A DNA stretch of 64,000 nucleotides from Glutamicibacter halophytocola (GTDB taxonomy: Bacteria > Actinomycetota > Actinomycetes > Actinomycetales > Micrococcaceae): contig NZ_CP012750.1 in assembly GCF_001302565.1 (NCBI RefSeq), positions 992,001 through 1,056,000 of the forward strand, written 5' to 3'. Each line of letters begins with the position of its first letter. Position 1 is the first letter of the stretch. The notes beneath the pieces were generated by a model, which saw nothing but the letters and a program-made list of their open reading frames with translations, ran no database searches and had not been told where the DNA came from. Shown here in pieces: positions 18,955-28,219 of the stretch. A program made the translations under genes and the position numbers.

Positions 18955-20289
18955 TTAGGCCGCCTCGCCGCGCACGATCGAGCCCTGGGCCACCACCGTG
19001 TGCACGTCGGACAGCGCAGCGGCGCTTTCCAGCGGGTTGGAACCCAGCAGCACCAGGTCTGCCACGCCGTGGCGGACCAGCCGGCCCACGCCGCGGTGAT
19101 CCACGCCCAGCAGCTTGGCCGGGGCGGTGGTGATGGACTGCAGGGCCTTGAGCTTGCCCAGGCCCGCATCGGACAGGGCCTTGGCCTCGGCCCCGATCGG
19201 GGTGACGTCGGTGCCGAAGGAGTCGGTGCCGCCGATCACCGTCACGCCCAGCTCGTTGGCCGCCCTGGCGGCCTCGGCCAGCACCGGGCCGTATTCGCGC
19301 CCGCGTTCGGAGAGCACCGGATCGCTGGAATTGGCCATGCCGGCAATGCCATACAGGGTCGGGGTGAAGTAGGTGCCCTGCTTGGCCATGCGCACCATCG
19401 TCTTCTCGTCCATGAACACCCCATGCTCGATGCTTTTGACTCCGGCGGCCACGGCCCCGGCGATGCCCTCGGCACTGTAGCTGTGGCAGAGCACGCCCGC
19501 GCCCTTGGCCGCCTTCACGATCGCGGCCAGCTGCTCGCGCCCGTACACCAGCTCCAGCGGATCCTGCTCGGCCAGCCCGGCGCGCGGATTGGCGCGGGTC
19601 TTGATCACGGTGGCGCCGCGGGCGATGTTCACGCCGGTCAGGTACGCCAGGTCCTTGGGGTCGGTGATCTGGTGGCGCAGCGCAGCCAGCGGGGCCAGAT
19701 CCGGATCAGCCAGGATGGAGTCGGACTGGTCGGGGGAGACGAACAATCCCGCGGCGTGCATCCGCGGGGCCAGGCCCGGCGCGAAGTCCGGCACCCTGGC
19801 CAGCGCGATGTCCTGGTAGAAGCTCGACGAGCCGCTGCGCACCGTGGTGGCGCCGTGGCTCAGGATCAGCGCCGCATCCTCGAAGGCCTGGGCGTGGACA
19901 TGGGCATCGACGAATCCGGGAAGGATGAACTTCCCATGGGCGTTGATGCGGGTGGCACTGGCAGCGTACTTGGCTACCGCCTTGCGGTTCTCGTCCCGGG
20001 TGCCCACCGACTGCACGATGCCGCCGGCGAGTACCACCACTGCGTCTTCGATCAGCTGGCCGGTGGCCGGGTCGATGAGCGAGCCGCCCTCGACGATGAC
20101 CGGAGCGCTCTTCACCGTGGAAGGACGGTGCGCCGCAGCGCTCCGGCCCGGGGGTTCGGCCCCCTGGGCGATCCCGGGGACCATGCCGGCCAGGCCCAGG
20201 CCAGCCAGGGCGGCGGCTCCGGCCAGGACGTGCCGGCGTTCGAGTTTTGCGGTGGGCACCGGGCCGGTGCTGTGGTCGTGTTCGCACAT
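18955..20289 (-). CDS. Tat-exported amidohydrolase (Sgx9260 / prolidase-like group)
   Basis: Secreted metal-dependent hydrolase of about 444 residues. The N-terminus carries a twin-arginine signal (RRHVLAGAAALAGLGLAG, then an AQGA cleavage region). The amidohydrolase core shows HVHAQ after GFVDAH, a lysine-position segment near GATVIKTRANP, CHSYSAEGI and IEHGVFMDE (His ligands), and GGTDSF (catalytic Asp). Relatives hydrolyse dipeptides, often Xaa-Arg/Lys or Xaa-Pro, or N-acyl amino acids. The ATG at 20289 is chosen because the Tat signal follows; longer starts at 20307 and 20346 exist. Its promoter holds operator-like sites D and E. Confidence 0.87.
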   Translation of the reverse strand: MCEHDHSTGPVPTAKLERRHVLAGAAALAGLGLAGMVPGIAQGAEPPGRSAAAHRPSTVKSAPVIVEGGSLIDPATGQLIEDAVVVLAGGIVQSVGTRDENRKAVAKYAASATRINAHGKFILPGFVDAHVHAQAFEDAALILSHGATTVRSGSSSFYQDIALARVPDFAPGLAPRMHAAGLFVSPDQSDSILADPDLAPLAALRHQITDPKDLAYLTGVNIARGATVIKTRANPRAGLAEQDPLELVYGREQLAAIVKAAKGAGVLCHSYSAEGIAGAVAAGVKSIEHGVFMDEKTMVRMAKQGTYFTPTLYGIAGMANSSDPVLSERGREYGPVLAEAARAANELGVTVIGGTDSFGTDVTPIGAEAKALSDAGLGKLKALQSITTAPAKLLGVDHRGVGRLVRHGVADLVLLGSNPLESAAALSDVHTVVAQGSIVRGEAA

Positions 20290-20357
20290 GGTTGATACGC
20301 CTTTCATGGAGCGGATTGTGACCCATCCTACGCGGGAGCGCACCACAATTCCATAAA

Positions 20358-20370
20358 TGGAATACCAAAT
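20358..20370. promoter_or_regulatory. Operator-like site TGGAATACCAAAT (site D)
   Basis: Thirteen bases identical to site C at 10818-10830, located about 70 nt upstream of the amidohydrolase start and inside the divergent promoter region. It is predicted to be bound by the same GntR-type regulator. Confidence 0.6.
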
Positions 20371-20418
20371 ATTACCTTCAATTCAAGGATCATCCCCTGA
20401 TTCCTGCATATATGGATA

Positions 20419-20430
20419 ATTTGGTATTCA
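20419..20430. promoter_or_regulatory. Inverted second copy ATTTGGTATTCA (site E)
   Basis: On the minus strand it reads TGAATACCAAAT, differing from sites C and D by one base. It lies about 50 nt from site D in opposite orientation, between the amidohydrolase and GNAT genes, so looping or dual control of both is possible. Confidence 0.55.
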
Positions 20431-20494
20431 GGTAACCTCCTGGTGGCCACGGCCTGCGATGGCAGCCGGCCAACCATGGAAGAATCGGATCATC

Positions 20495-21025
20495 ATGAAT
20501 GAGGCAGAAACTTTCACCTTCCGCACCGCAGACCTGCTCATTGAGCTGGCCACGCCCGGGGACTATGAGCGGGTGGGGGAGCTGACCGCGCAGTCATACT
20601 TCGCCGCAGGGCACTTCGAGACCCCCGAGCATGACTACCTGCAGTTTGTGCGCAAAGTCCAGGAACGTGCCGAGCAATCCGAGATCTATGTTGCGCGGCG
20701 CCAAGGGGAGATCATCGGGTCAATGACCCTGATCCAGATCGGCAGCGACTATGCGGATATTGCCCTGCCGGGCGAACTGGAGATCCGGATGCTCAGCGTC
20801 GATCCGGCCGCCCAGCGCGCTGGTGTCGGCCGCGCCCTGGTCAACGCCAGCATCGAACGCGCTCGCCGGCTGCCCGGAATCCATTCGGTCAGCTTGACCA
20901 CCGGGGCCACCTGGCATTCGGCCAGGTCCCTCTATGAGTCCATGAACTTCGCCCATGCGCCACAGCGCGACTGGACCGTTCCCGGGACCGGCATCAAGCT
21001 AGTGGTGTACACGCTGGAACTCTGA
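20495..21025 (+). CDS. GNAT family N-acetyltransferase
   Basis: Acetyl-CoA-dependent transferase of 176 residues. The acetyl-CoA loop is visible as LSVDPAAQRAGVGRALV (the Q/RxxGxG/A pattern), followed by ATWHSARSLYESMNFA, the usual N-terminal-alpha4/beta7 end of the fold. The substrate is unknown. The ATG at 20495 is favoured over 20459 because homology begins with FTFRTADLLIELATPGDYE. It lies divergent from the Tat-exported amidohydrolase and shares its operator-bearing promoter region. Confidence 0.85.
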   Translation: MNEAETFTFRTADLLIELATPGDYERVGELTAQSYFAAGHFETPEHDYLQFVRKVQERAEQSEIYVARRQGEIIGSMTLIQIGSDYADIALPGELEIRMLSVDPAAQRAGVGRALVNASIERARRLPGIHSVSLTTGATWHSARSLYESMNFAHAPQRDWTVPGTGIKLVVYTLEL

Positions 21026-21104
21026 AATGGGCGTCAAAGCCCAAACGCAGGAAATAATGAGGTGTCGTCCAGGTGTTTATTGCCAACTGTCCTCCCCGCG
21101 TGAA

Positions 21105-21110
21105 TAGAAT
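21105..21110 (+). promoter_or_regulatory. -10 box TAGAAT 6 nt before the PBP start (leaderless promoter)
   Basis: TAGAAT ends 6 nt before the ATG at 21117, so the transcript should begin at or within a base or two of the start codon. TTGCCA at 21080-21085 is a possible -35 box (spacer 19). No Shine-Dalgarno sequence is present. Confidence 0.6.
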
Positions 21111-21116
21111 GGCGCT

Positions 21117-23030
21117 ATGAGTGCCCTTCGCCGTTCTGCCGTTGCCCTATCCGTTGCTGCCCTGGCCCTGGGATCGCTGAGCGCCTGCAGCGCTGGAGCA
21201 CCCGATCCCGCTCCGGTGGCCGACGAGCTGGTTACGGCCATCAACTCCGGCGACTTCTCCAAGGTGCAGTTCGCCAGCTCCGATGCCCAGGCGGTGGCCA
21301 AGGCCCAGGAAACGGCCTTCGGCCCCATGGGCGATATCAAGCACAACAGCACCGTGAGTTCGGTGGCCGAGGACGAGGACGAAACCGACGGCGTCAAAAC
21401 CGCCACGGCCGACATCACCACGGTCTGGGATGTCGACGAAACAGATAAGGACCTGAGCTACACCACCAAGGCCGTCTGGGAATATGACAAGGACGCCGAG
21501 CAGTGGAAGCTGCGCTTTGATCCGTCCGTGCTCGCACCGGATCTGGAAACCGGCGGCTACCTCAAGGCCAGCTACCAAGCCGCCGACCGGGGCAGCATCA
21601 CGGCCGCCGGTGGCAAAAAAATTGTCACCAACCGCCCGGTGATTCGCGTCGGCATTGACAAGACCCGCACCGAAAAAGCCAATTGGGAAAAATCGGCGGC
21701 GCAATTGGCCGAGCTGGTGGACATCGATGAAGAGCAGTACGCAAAAACCGTGCTCGCTGCCGGCGACAAGGCATGGGTCCAGGCCATCGTGCTGCGCGAC
21801 GACGCCACCCGGGAAGTCACCGACGCAGAAATCAACAAGATCCCTGGAGCCACCTTCCAGGAAGACGAAATTCCCCTGGCGCCCACCCGCTCCTTCGCCC
21901 GCCCGCTGCTGGGATCCGTCGGCGAAGCCACCGCGGAAATCATCAAGAAGTCCGAGGGCAAGATCAAGAGCGGCGACCAGGTCGGCATGTCTGGATTGCA
22001 GTCGGCTTACAACGACACGCTTTCGGGCACCGACGGCGTTGTAGTCTCCCGGTACAACAGCGAGAACAAGGCTGAAGCTGAACTTTTCACCGCTGAGCCG
22101 GTAGCCGGCAAGGACGTGGAAACAACCTTGGACATGGACCTGCAGCAAAGTGCCGACCAGCTGCTGGAAGACGCCGATTCCAATTCGGCGATCGTCGCCA
22201 TCCGCCCCTCGGACGGCAGCGTGCTGGCGGCCTCCTCGGGCCCCGTGGACGCTGGGCTGAATACCGCCTTGCAGGGCGCCTACGCCCCGGGGTCCTCGTT
22301 CAAGGTGATCAGCGCGCTGTCGATGCTGCGTGAAGGATCCACCCCGGAATCGGAGGTCAAGTGCCCGGCCACCACCGTGGTTGATGGAAAGACCTTCAAG
22401 AACTACGACGGATACCCGGCCGCCCAGCTGGGCACGATTCCGCTGTCCGAAGCCATTGCCCAGTCCTGCAACACGGTGTTCGTGAATCAGGGAGCTGAAA
22501 TTGGCGGCAAGAAGCTGGCTGAAGCCGCTGCCGCGCTCGGCCTGACCGGCGAAGACGGCACTGGGGTCGGTGCGGTGCTTGGCTCGGTGCCCGACGATTC
22601 TGAGGGAACCACCCAGGCCGCGAACATGATCGGCCAGGGCGTAGTGCAGGCTTCCCCGCTGGGCATGGCCACCGTGGCCGCCTCGGTCCAGGCCAAGTCG
22701 ACCGTTCAGCCCAAGCTCGTGCTCTCCCCGGAGCCGAAAGCTCCAGCCAAGCCGAAGTCCGAACTCACCGAAAACGAGGCCGAGCAATTGGCCTCGATGA
22801 TGGGTGAAGTCATTGACCATGGAACGCTCAAGGACCTGAACTCGCTGCCCGGCGCCAAGATCATCGGCAAGAGCGGCACCGCGGAATACGACAGCGAGCG
22901 CAACGCCCACGCCTGGGCCATCGTCGCCCAGGGCGACCTCGCCGTGGCGGCATTTGTCGAGGATGGCGATGGCGGAGCGCAAAGTGCAGGACCGCTGGTC
23001 AAGGCAATGCTCCAGGCTGCTGCGAAGTAG
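21117..23030 (+). CDS. Penicillin-binding transpeptidase lipoprotein with MecA-N domain
   Basis: Class B-like peptidoglycan transpeptidase of 637 residues anchored outside the membrane. A lipoprotein signal ends at SLSAC with the lipid Cys24. Residues 30-130 form an NTF2-like MecA-N domain; a dimerisation domain follows; the transpeptidase domain has all three active-site motifs: SSFK (Ser393 as nucleophile, Lys396), SCN (450-452) and KSGT (585-588). A lipid anchor in place of a transmembrane helix is common in actinobacterial homologues. MecA-N proteins may have low beta-lactam affinity; that cannot be judged here. Leaderless start (TAGAAT 6 nt upstream). Confidence 0.93.
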   Translation: MSALRRSAVALSVAALALGSLSACSAGAPDPAPVADELVTAINSGDFSKVQFASSDAQAVAKAQETAFGPMGDIKHNSTVSSVAEDEDETDGVKTATADITTVWDVDETDKDLSYTTKAVWEYDKDAEQWKLRFDPSVLAPDLETGGYLKASYQAADRGSITAAGGKKIVTNRPVIRVGIDKTRTEKANWEKSAAQLAELVDIDEEQYAKTVLAAGDKAWVQAIVLRDDATREVTDAEINKIPGATFQEDEIPLAPTRSFARPLLGSVGEATAEIIKKSEGKIKSGDQVGMSGLQSAYNDTLSGTDGVVVSRYNSENKAEAELFTAEPVAGKDVETTLDMDLQQSADQLLEDADSNSAIVAIRPSDGSVLAASSGPVDAGLNTALQGAYAPGSSFKVISALSMLREGSTPESEVKCPATTVVDGKTFKNYDGYPAAQLGTIPLSEAIAQSCNTVFVNQGAEIGGKKLAEAAAALGLTGEDGTGVGAVLGSVPDDSEGTTQAANMIGQGVVQASPLGMATVAASVQAKSTVQPKLVLSPEPKAPAKPKSELTENEAEQLASMMGEVIDHGTLKDLNSLPGAKIIGKSGTAEYDSERNAHAWAIVAQGDLAVAAFVEDGDGGAQSAGPLVKAMLQAAAK

Positions 23031-23231
23031 CCGCTCAACAACCCGCGTGCCCGGTGACAAAAGCTTGGCCCTTGGTATCCCGCCCCATCAGCACCGCCAG
23101 CTCCGAGGCCTTCGATAGCCTCGTCCCGCTGCCCCCGAATTCACCATGCGCTCATTGCGTGGCGCGGGGGCAGCAGCACAGAACTTCCCGGAAGACTTGT
23201 GCGCCAATGGCACAGTTGACAGACTAAGCCC

Positions 23232-23783
23232 ATGGGAATTGTCTACAACACCAGTATGTCGCCAAGCAAAAACGAGCTGGTCTCCGCTTGGCTGCCCAAG
23301 CAGGAGTTCTATACCGGTAAAGGCACCCCGAAGCTCCAGCACATCGGCGGCTTCCGCTTGGAAGATCCCGAGGGCCAGGTAGGGGTGGAGCTGCGCATCT
23401 ACGCCGATCATTCGGATACCTCGGATGTGGTGTACCACCTGCCGCTGACCTACCGGGATGCCCCTTTGCCCGGTGGCGAAAAGTACCTGATCGGCACCAG
23501 CGAGCATGCCATTCTGGGCAAGCGCTACATCTATGACGCCGCGGGCGACCCGGTGTTCACCGCCCAGGCCCGCCAGCTTTTGGCCGGCAACACCACAGCG
23601 CAGCACCATTCCGAGTCCTTCACCGACGATCCGCGGATCAAGGTCAACGGCAACCCTGCCGGCAAGGACGCGGTGATCATCCGCAAGCCGGTTTCCGGCG
23701 CATCGGGCGTTGACGGGGTCATCGGCTGCTGGGAAAACGCGCTGGGCCAGGACCTGGCCGGCCTGGTATTGCGAACAGCATAA
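23232..23783 (+). CDS. Maltokinase N-terminal cap-like protein (CG0192 group)
   Basis: A 183-residue protein with features of the 'CG0192' / maltokinase N-cap domain: an opening MGIVYNTSMSPSKNELVSAWLPKQEFY, then a beta-rich core (LRIYADHSDTSDVVYHLPLTYRDAPLP) and EHAILGKRYIYDAAGDPVF. In full-length maltokinases (Mak/Pep2) such a cap precedes the kinase lobes; here it stands alone, as in many actinobacteria, next to no trehalose gene. Function unknown. It lies 200 nt downstream of the transpeptidase gene and ahead of gatCAB. Confidence 0.75.
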   Translation: MGIVYNTSMSPSKNELVSAWLPKQEFYTGKGTPKLQHIGGFRLEDPEGQVGVELRIYADHSDTSDVVYHLPLTYRDAPLPGGEKYLIGTSEHAILGKRYIYDAAGDPVFTAQARQLLAGNTTAQHHSESFTDDPRIKVNGNPAGKDAVIIRKPVSGASGVDGVIGCWENALGQDLAGLVLRTA

Positions 23784-23868
23784 CTGCTGCACCACATAAA
23801 GGTCTGATGGCGGGCATGCACGGGATAGACTTGTCTATGAAACCCAACCGCCATTCAAAGGGAGATAC

Positions 23869-24165
23869 ATGTCTGCCATCAGCCGTGAGGACGTTGTGCA
23901 TCTGGCACACCTTGCCCACATCGAGATGAGCGGCGCGGAGCTGGACAAGATGACCGGTGAGCTCGACGCTATCGTCGGTGCCATCGCGTCGGTCAGCGAA
24001 GTCGCCTCCTCCGACGTCCCAGCCACCAGCCACCCGATCCCGCTGACCAATGTGTTGCGCGAAGACACGGTGGGGCAGACGCTGAGCATTGACGAAGTTC
24101 TGCTCAACGCCCCGGATTCGGATTCGGACCGTTTCAAGGTCCCTGCAATTCTGGACGGTGAATAA
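23869..24165 (+). CDS. gatC: Asp-tRNA(Asn)/Glu-tRNA(Gln) amidotransferase subunit C
   Basis: Small 98-residue belt subunit that holds GatA and GatB together. The conserved opening [18 protein letters not shown] and the later [17 protein letters not shown] are diagnostic. GGAGA lies 4 nt ahead of the ATG. It overlaps or abuts gatA (next start 4 nt after the stop), forming the gatCAB operon, which makes Gln-tRNA(Gln) and Asn-tRNA(Asn) by transamidation in organisms without the direct synthetases. Confidence 0.97.
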   Translation: MSAISREDVVHLAHLAHIEMSGAELDKMTGELDAIVGAIASVSEVASSDVPATSHPIPLTNVLREDTVGQTLSIDEVLLNAPDSDSDRFKVPAILDGE

Positions 24166-24169
24166 TTCC

Positions 24170-25708
24170 ATGAACGAACTGATCAAGCTTTCCGGCACCG
24201 AGCTGGCCGCCAAGCTGCGCGCCGGCGAAGCCACCTCCGTACAAGCTGTCCAGGCCCACCTGGACCGCATCGCCGAGGTGGACGGCGCACTGAACGCCTT
24301 CCTGCATGTGAACGCCGAAGAAGCGCTCGCGGTAGCCGCAGAAGTTGACGCCATTCGTGCCGCCGGCGGCGCCGAAGCCGAAGCGCTGCACCCGCTGGCC
24401 GGCGTGCCCATCGCCATCAAGGACCTGATCGTCACCAAGGGACAGCCAACCACCGCGGCATCGAAGATGCTCGAAGGCTGGATGAGCCCTTACGATGCCA
24501 CCGTGATCGAGAAGATCCGCGCTGCCAAGCTGCCAATGCTGGGCAAGACCAACCTGGATGAATTCGCCATGGGTTCCTCCACCGAGCACTCCGCCTACGG
24601 CGTGACCCGCAACCCGTGGAACCTGAACCGCATTCCCGGCGGTTCCGGCGGCGGCTCGGCCGCTGCCGTGGCTTCCTTCGAAGCCCCGCTGGCGCTGGGC
24701 ACCGACACCGGTGGATCCATCCGCCAGCCAGGTGCGGTCACCGGCACCGTGGGCGTGAAGCCGACCTACGGCGCGGTCTCGCGCTACGGCGCCATCGCCA
24801 TGGCCTCCTCGCTGGACCAGATCGGCCCGGTCTCCCGCACCGTGCTGGACTCGGCCTACCTGCAGGAACTGATCGGCGGGCACGACCCGAAGGATTCCAC
24901 CTCGCTGCCAAACTCCCTCGAAGGCCTGGTGGCTGCCGCCGAGGCCGGCGCCGCAGGGGACCTGTCGGGCCTGCGCGTTGGCGTTATCAAGGAACTGACC
25001 GGCGAGGGCTACCAGGAGGGCGTCCAGGCGCGCTTCAACGAGTCGCTGGAACTGCTCAAGGCCGCCGGCGCTGAAATCGTCGAGGTGTCCTGCCCGAACT
25101 TCAAGTACGCGCTAGGCGCCTACTACCTGATCATGCCTTCGGAAGTTTCCTCCAACCTGGCCAAGTTCGACGGTGTCCGCTACGGCCACCGCGTGCTGCC
25201 AGAGGAGGGCCCGATGACCATCGAGCGCGTCATGGCCGCAACCCGTGCCGCCGGCTTCGGCGACGAGGTCAAGCGCCGCATCATCCTGGGCACCTACGCG
25301 CTGTCCGCTGGCTACTACGACGCCTACTACGGTTCGGCACAGAAGGTCCGCACCCTGATCCAGCGCGACTTCGACGCCGCCTTCGAGCAGGCCGACGTGC
25401 TGGTATCCCCAACCGCGCCGACCGTGGCCTTCGAGCTGGGCGCGAACGACAACGACCCGCTGGCCATGTACCTCAACGACGTGGCCACCATCCCGGCCAA
25501 CCTCGCCGGCGTTCCGGGCATCACCGTGCCCGGCGGCCTGTCCGAGAACCTGCCGGTGGGCATCCAGTTCCTGGCTCCGGCCTTCGAGGACGCCCGGCTG
25601 TACCGCGCCGGCGCGGCACTGGAAACCCTGCTGGAAAAGCAGTGGGGCCAGTCGCTGATCTCGCAGGCACCAGCCATTGACACCGCTTCGATCGCGCAGG
25701 AGGCCTAG
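24170..25708 (+). CDS. gatA: Asp-tRNA(Asn)/Glu-tRNA(Gln) amidotransferase subunit A
   Basis: Amidase subunit that releases ammonia from glutamine. The 512-residue protein shows the amidase-signature catalytic set: Lys in GVPIAIKDL, the Gly/Ser-rich [12 protein letters not shown], and the nucleophile Ser in [11 protein letters not shown]. The usual C-terminal region with PGITVPGG and [11 protein letters not shown] is complete. The ATG at 24170 is 4 nt downstream of the gatC stop; the frame is open further up but that part overlaps gatC. Works with gatC and gatB in the cytoplasm. Confidence 0.98.
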   Translation: MNELIKLSGTELAAKLRAGEATSVQAVQAHLDRIAEVDGALNAFLHVNAEEALAVAAEVDAIRAAGGAEAEALHPLAGVPIAIKDLIVTKGQPTTAASKMLEGWMSPYDATVIEKIRAAKLPMLGKTNLDEFAMGSSTEHSAYGVTRNPWNLNRIPGGSGGGSAAAVASFEAPLALGTDTGGSIRQPGAVTGTVGVKPTYGAVSRYGAIAMASSLDQIGPVSRTVLDSAYLQELIGGHDPKDSTSLPNSLEGLVAAAEAGAAGDLSGLRVGVIKELTGEGYQEGVQARFNESLELLKAAGAEIVEVSCPNFKYALGAYYLIMPSEVSSNLAKFDGVRYGHRVLPEEGPMTIERVMAATRAAGFGDEVKRRIILGTYALSAGYYDAYYGSAQKVRTLIQRDFDAAFEQADVLVSPTAPTVAFELGANDNDPLAMYLNDVATIPANLAGVPGITVPGGLSENLPVGIQFLAPAFEDARLYRAGAALETLLEKQWGQSLISQAPAIDTASIAQEA

Positions 25709-25713
25709 GCACC

Positions 25714-27222
25714 ATGAGCAACTACACCGATGAACTGGTCGACTTCGACGAGGCGCTGGACCGCTATGACCCGGTCCTGGGCTTCGAGGTCCACGTTGAG
25801 CTGAACACCAAGACCAAGATGTTCTCCGATGCGCCCAACGCCTTCGGCGATGCCCCGAACACCAACGTCACCGAGGTGGACCTGGGCCTGCCCGGGGTGC
25901 TGCCGGTGGTCAACAAGACAGCCGTGGAGTACTCCATCCTGATCGGCCTGGCCCTGAACTGCCAGATCGCCGAAAAGTGCGGATTCGCCCGGAAGAACTA
26001 CTTCTACCCGGACACCCCGAAGAACTTCCAGACCTCCCAGTACGATGACCCGATTGCCTTTGACGGCTACCTGGACATCGAGCTGGAAGACGGCGAAGTC
26101 TTCCGCGTCGAGATCGAGCGTGCCCACATGGAAGAAGACGCCGGCAAGCTGACCCACATGGGTGGCGCCGCGGGCCGCATCCAGGGTGCCGACTACTCGC
26201 TGGTGGACTACAACCGCGCCGGCGTGCCGCTGGTGGAGATCGTCACCAAGCCAATCGTTGGCGCCGGCAAGCGCGCCCCCGAGCTGGCTAAGGCCTACGT
26301 GGCCGCGGTGCGCGAAATCGTGAAGAACCTGGGTGTTTCGGATGCCAAGATGGAACGCGGCAACGTGCGCTGCGATGCCAACGTTTCGCTGATGCCAAAG
26401 GACGCCGAGAAGTTCGGCACCCGTACCGAAACCAAGAACGTGAACTCCCTGCGCGCCGTGGAGCACGCGGTGCGCTTCGAAATCGAGCGCCACGCGGCAG
26501 TGCTGGATTCCGGGGCGAAGATCGTCCAGGAAACCCGCCACTGGCATGAGGACACCCGTTCCACCACCTCGGGCCGCCCGAAGTCGGATGCCGATGACTA
26601 CCGCTACTTCCCGGAGCCCGACCTGGTGCCGATCGTCACCACCGCCGAGTGGATCGAAGAGCTGCGCGGCCGCCTGCCGGAACCGCCAGCAGAGCGCCGC
26701 AAGCGCCTGAAGGCCGAGTGGGGCTACGCGGACAAGGAATTCCGCGACGTGGTCAACGCCGGCGTGCTCGACGAGATCGAAGCAACCATTGCCGCCGGTG
26801 CCACCGCAGCGGTAGCCCGCAAGTGGTGGATGGGCGAGATCGCCCGCCTGGCGAAGGCCGCGGAGAAGGACATCGCCGATCTGGGCGTGAGCGCTGCGAC
26901 CATCGTGGAGCTGAACTCGCTGATCGAGGGCAAGAAGATCAACGACAAGATCGCCCGCCAGGTCCTGGAGTTCGTCATTGACGGCGAAGGCACCCCGAGC
27001 GAAATCGTTGAGAAGCGCAGCCTGGCAGTTGTGAACGACGACGACGCACTGGGCAAGGCCGTGGATGACGCCATGGCCGCCATGCCTGATGTGGTCGAGA
27101 AGATCAAGGGCGGCAAGATGCAGGCCATCGGTGCGCTGATGGGCCCTGTCATGAAGGCTACCCGCGGACAGGCCGACGCCGGCCGCGTTCGCGAGATCGT
27201 GTTGGAGAAGCTGGGCCTCTAG
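25714..27222 (+). CDS. gatB: Asp-tRNA(Asn)/Glu-tRNA(Gln) amidotransferase subunit B
   Basis: Kinase and transamidase subunit that recognises mischarged tRNA. The 502-residue protein has the catalytic cradle with GFEVHVELNTKTKMF, the signature LVDYNRAGVPLVEIVT, GNVRCDANVSL and DYRYFPEPDL, and the C-terminal YqeY-like tail domain ending LIGPVMKATRGQADAG-type sequence. It starts 5 nt after gatA and is the last gene of the operon, followed by a strong hairpin at 27244-27276. Confidence 0.98.
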   Translation: MSNYTDELVDFDEALDRYDPVLGFEVHVELNTKTKMFSDAPNAFGDAPNTNVTEVDLGLPGVLPVVNKTAVEYSILIGLALNCQIAEKCGFARKNYFYPDTPKNFQTSQYDDPIAFDGYLDIELEDGEVFRVEIERAHMEEDAGKLTHMGGAAGRIQGADYSLVDYNRAGVPLVEIVTKPIVGAGKRAPELAKAYVAAVREIVKNLGVSDAKMERGNVRCDANVSLMPKDAEKFGTRTETKNVNSLRAVEHAVRFEIERHAAVLDSGAKIVQETRHWHEDTRSTTSGRPKSDADDYRYFPEPDLVPIVTTAEWIEELRGRLPEPPAERRKRLKAEWGYADKEFRDVVNAGVLDEIEATIAAGATAAVARKWWMGEIARLAKAAEKDIADLGVSAATIVELNSLIEGKKINDKIARQVLEFVIDGEGTPSEIVEKRSLAVVNDDDALGKAVDDAMAAMPDVVEKIKGGKMQAIGALMGPVMKATRGQADAGRVREIVLEKLGL

Positions 27223-27243
27223 CCCTTCGCTGAATACCACGCT

Positions 27244-27285
27244 GATGGCCCGCACTCATGCCGAGTGCGGGCCATCTGCGTTTTA
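27244..27285 (+). terminator. Intrinsic terminator after gatB
   Basis: A perfect 14-bp stem (GATGGCCCGCACTC at 27244-27257 with 27263-27276), 5-nt loop, and TTTT 4 nt later. It lies between the convergent gatB and hutD-like genes and could also serve the opposite strand weakly. Confidence 0.88.
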
Positions 27286-27329
27286 TCCGTGCGCTGCCCG
27301 GTGCTGCACGTGCCTGCCCGCCTGGCCTC

Positions 27330-27875
27330 CTAGTGCCTCGCGACGGTGGCCAGCACAAATCGTCCAGAAAATTGCTGCTCTTCCGGGCTTGAGAGGAAAA
27401 CTGAATCCAGCCGGGCCAACGGCTGTCCGCCGATTGAGCAGGAATCCTCCAGTGCCACCAGCACCTGGATCCTCGATTCGCGGAAGCTGGCGGCCGGAGA
27501 GTCCACGATTTCCACCGATGGCTCCCACTTGCCGCGCTGCCCCATGACGTTCAGGTCCAGGAAGCCTTCGCTGGCGGGAGTGGCAGATACATCGTCTTCG
27601 CCTTCGAAGACGATGGTGCCTTCGACCGGCAGCAGGACATTGCGGCCATTGACCACCAGGTCAACGGAGCCAGGGCCGAGCGCCACTTGCCCGCGCCGCA
27701 CTCCCGGGTACCGGCTGTATGGCTGGGTGCCGGTGATTTCGGCAATGCTGATCTTCCAGGTCCAGCTGTCATCGATTCCAGTGCTGTCGCTGCAGAGCGT
27801 GCGCGTGATTCCTTGTCCGTTCTTCCAAGGTTGAGCTGCCAGCTGCGCGTAGCGGGTGATGGGAACGGGTGCCAT
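27330..27875 (-). CDS. HutD family protein (first paralogue)
   Basis: Cupin-fold protein related to Pseudomonas HutD, which is thought to limit histidine-utilisation expression. The family opening ITRYAQLAAQPWKNGQGITRTL and the core WTWKISIAEITGTQPYSRYPGVRRGQVALG are clear, followed by EGTIVFEGEDDV and LDLNVMG. The start at 27875 (MAPVPITRY) is favoured; an ATG 9 nt further up also exists. There is no hut gene beside it. A second copy sits at 31057-31632, and hutI at 51460. Confidence 0.88.
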   Translation of the reverse strand: MAPVPITRYAQLAAQPWKNGQGITRTLCSDSTGIDDSWTWKISIAEITGTQPYSRYPGVRRGQVALGPGSVDLVVNGRNVLLPVEGTIVFEGEDDVSATPASEGFLDLNVMGQRGKWEPSVEIVDSPAASFRESRIQVLVALEDSCSIGGQPLARLDSVFLSSPEEQQFSGRFVLATVARH

Positions 27876-27884
27876 TGAATCCAT

Positions 27885-28219
27885 GCTTTCGTGGTGGGGA
27901 TCGAATAATCCATCCTTTCACCTCGTGCCGATCCAATCATCGGCTGCTTGCTGCTCCCTGTCTGATACGGCATATTCTTCCCGGACACCCACACGCGGAT
28001 TGAAGTGCCCAAGCGTGGTGGCCCACGATCTGACCTGCTTGGCACAGCAGCAAGAGTTGCTTTCGCTCGGCGGCCCAGATCATGAACGGGCGCATCGAAC
28101 CATGGGAGCAACTTGCCTAGGGGGCAGTGCCGGTCGAGAGCTTGCCGGCCAAGCGCTGTCCGGCGAGCCGAGACCGCCTGCACTGGCGAAAATGGCTTGG
28201 CAGGGGACAACCCCGATGA
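27885..28219. other. Gap of about 335 nt without a gene
   Basis: Open frames on both strands are shadows without recognisable features. The region must hold the promoter of the HutD-like gene (minus strand). No repeats, hairpin-plus-U-run or RNA gene were seen. Confidence 0.45.

Noticed and set aside
18853..20295. 480-residue plus-strand frame opposite the Tat-exported amidohydrolase
   Set aside because: Antisense shadow; the minus-strand product carries signal peptide and metal ligands.
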